From NCBI GenBank assembly GCA_964451605.1, contig CAYVJA010000080.1:1-9039 (forward strand): a stretch of DNA of 9,039 nt, in the 5' to 3' direction. Under the pieces are notes generated by a model. That model made no database searches. It saw only the letters and a list, made by a program, of their open reading frames with translations, and had not been told where the DNA came from. Of the stretch, positions 8,323-9,039 are shown one piece after another (within the stretch, counting starts at the first letter, position 1; each line of letters starts with the position of its first letter). A program made the position numbers and the translations under genes. This DNA comes from JAQVSH01 sp964451605. Its GTDB lineage: Bacteria > Bacteroidota > Bacteroidia > Bacteroidales > UBA4181.

Positions 8323-8402
8323 GTGGCAGTCACTCCATTCACAACCGTTTTTTTCTATCTTGTGATACTACTGACTACTCTTGTTTTTTTACTTCTTCTG
8401 CT
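8323..8402 (+). promoter_or_regulatory. Leader region of the PAS-domain gene
   Basis: This 80-bp gap is T-rich and carries no ribosome binding site just before the ATG at 8403, as is common in Bacteroidota. TATCTTG at 8356-8362 resembles the -7 element TAnnTTTG with one T missing and sits about 41 bp before the ATG. No matching -33 box is obvious. The promoter call is weak; it rests mainly on position, because the strong terminator upstream means the gene needs its own promoter. Confidence 0.25.
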
Positions 8403-9039
8403 ATGGAGATAAACTCTTCTCTAGGAATTTTTCGGACGGTGTACCGGAAAACGCCTGCGCCTTTGGCTCTTTATTCACTTGATGGTGTGATGCTTAGCGC
8501 AAACGAGGCATATGCTGACATGTTGGGGTTTTCGCCCGATGTGTCGAATTGCCCACCGCATGAAGGATTTGCGGATCTTTCGGCCGGGGAGATGAAACAA
8601 GTCCGCGAATTGCTGGAGAGCCGGGCTGCCTCGGCATCCTTTGCTTCGGCTCGTTTACACAGAGAGCAGGGTTCGGTTTCGGTCGAGGTAACCGCACTGC
8701 CCTTGCAAGATGAAAAGGGGTTTCCCGTGGCTGTGCTAATGCAATTTTTGCCGCTGGAAAAGCGTGAGGAGCCGGCATCGGAAAAACGGCGGATTTTTCT
8801 GTTAGAGAAGTTGCTGAAGGAGGTGCCGATGAACATCTATTTCAAAGATAAGGAGAGCCGTTTCTTGTTGGCACTCTGCGGTGTTGATAATCTGGTGGGA
8901 ATGTCGGACTTCGATCTCTTCACTTCCGAGCATGCACAGCAGGCTTACGATGATGAGCAGGAGATTATGAGAACGCTCGAACCCATGGTGAGAGAGGAGC
9001 GTGAGACATGGAGCGATGGCACCATTTCGTGGGTGATGT
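8403..9039 (+). CDS. PAS-domain signalling protein, 3' end outside window
   Basis: An open frame starts with ATG at 8403 (MEINSSLGIF) and stays open to the right edge, giving 212 residues so far. There is no signal peptide or membrane span in this part, so this portion is likely cytoplasmic. A first PAS domain covers about residues 8-117, with the typical core PLALYSLDGVMLSANEAYADMLGF. A linker with charged, helix-forming residues (118-138) leads to a second PAS domain of the PAS_4 type. This begins at NIYFKDKESRF (144-154) and continues through SDFDLFTSEHAQQAYDDEQE and EERETWSDGTISWV. Between these blocks (155-167) the chain seems about nine residues shorter than usual, which would shorten the helix lining the ligand pocket. 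Proteins of this type usually end in a histidine kinase, phosphatase or nucleotide-cyclase output domain, but that part lies outside the window, so the output is unknown. There is no sign of cotranscription with the tRNA. Confidence 0.88.
   Translation, partial: MEINSSLGIFRTVYRKTPAPLALYSLDGVMLSANEAYADMLGFSPDVSNCPPHEGFADLSAGEMKQVRELLESRAASASFASARLHREQGSVSVEVTALPLQDEKGFPVAVLMQFLPLEKREEPASEKRRIFLLEKLLKEVPMNIYFKDKESRFLLALCGVDNLVGMSDFDLFTSEHAQQAYDDEQEIMRTLEPMVREERETWSDGTISWVM

Noticed and set aside
8471..8836. Minus-strand open frame opposite the PAS gene
   Set aside because: The plus-strand frame carries clear PAS motifs; the antisense product is low-complexity and serine-rich with no family pattern.

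Overview
The window looks like chromosomal DNA from a Bacteroidota bacterium, most likely in or near the Bacteroidales. The reasons are a TamB plus lipoprotein-type TamA (TamL) pair with Bacteroidota-style sequence, a Bacteroidota-type -7 promoter element (TAtcTTTG) in front of the tRNA gene, a lack of clear Shine-Dalgarno sequences, and a secreted glycerophosphodiesterase that resembles my recollection of Bacteroides-type homologues. The genus cannot be read from the sequence alone.

Layout, left to right. Positions 1-48 hold six copies of an 8-bp tandem repeat that may continue beyond the window. Three minus-strand genes follow, tightly packed and transcribed right to left: tamB (8109 to 3460), tamL (3467 to 1155, overlapping the tamB stop by 8 bp) and a secreted GDPD-family phosphodiesterase (1140 to 64, starting 14 bp after the tamL stop). 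This spacing indicates one transcription unit. To the right of tamB, and divergent from it, lie a tRNA-Pro gene (anticodon UGG) with its own promoter element and a strong intrinsic terminator. A plus-strand gene for a PAS-domain protein then starts at 8403 and runs off the right edge.

How the genes work together. TamB is anchored in the inner membrane and spans the periplasm to the outer-membrane barrel TamL. Together they form the translocation and assembly module, which is linked in the literature to outer-membrane protein assembly and, for the AsmA-like family that includes TamB, to phospholipid transport between the membranes. The third gene should cleave glycerophosphodiesters outside the cytoplasm. 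Its place in the same operon suggests, as inference only, a link between TAM and envelope lipid turnover. The tRNA and PAS genes appear to be separate units.

I see no CRISPR array, transposase, phage gene or clearly new multi-gene system. The more notable points are the repeat array beside the end of the operon, the coupling of a phosphodiesterase to TAM, and an apparently shortened second PAS domain.
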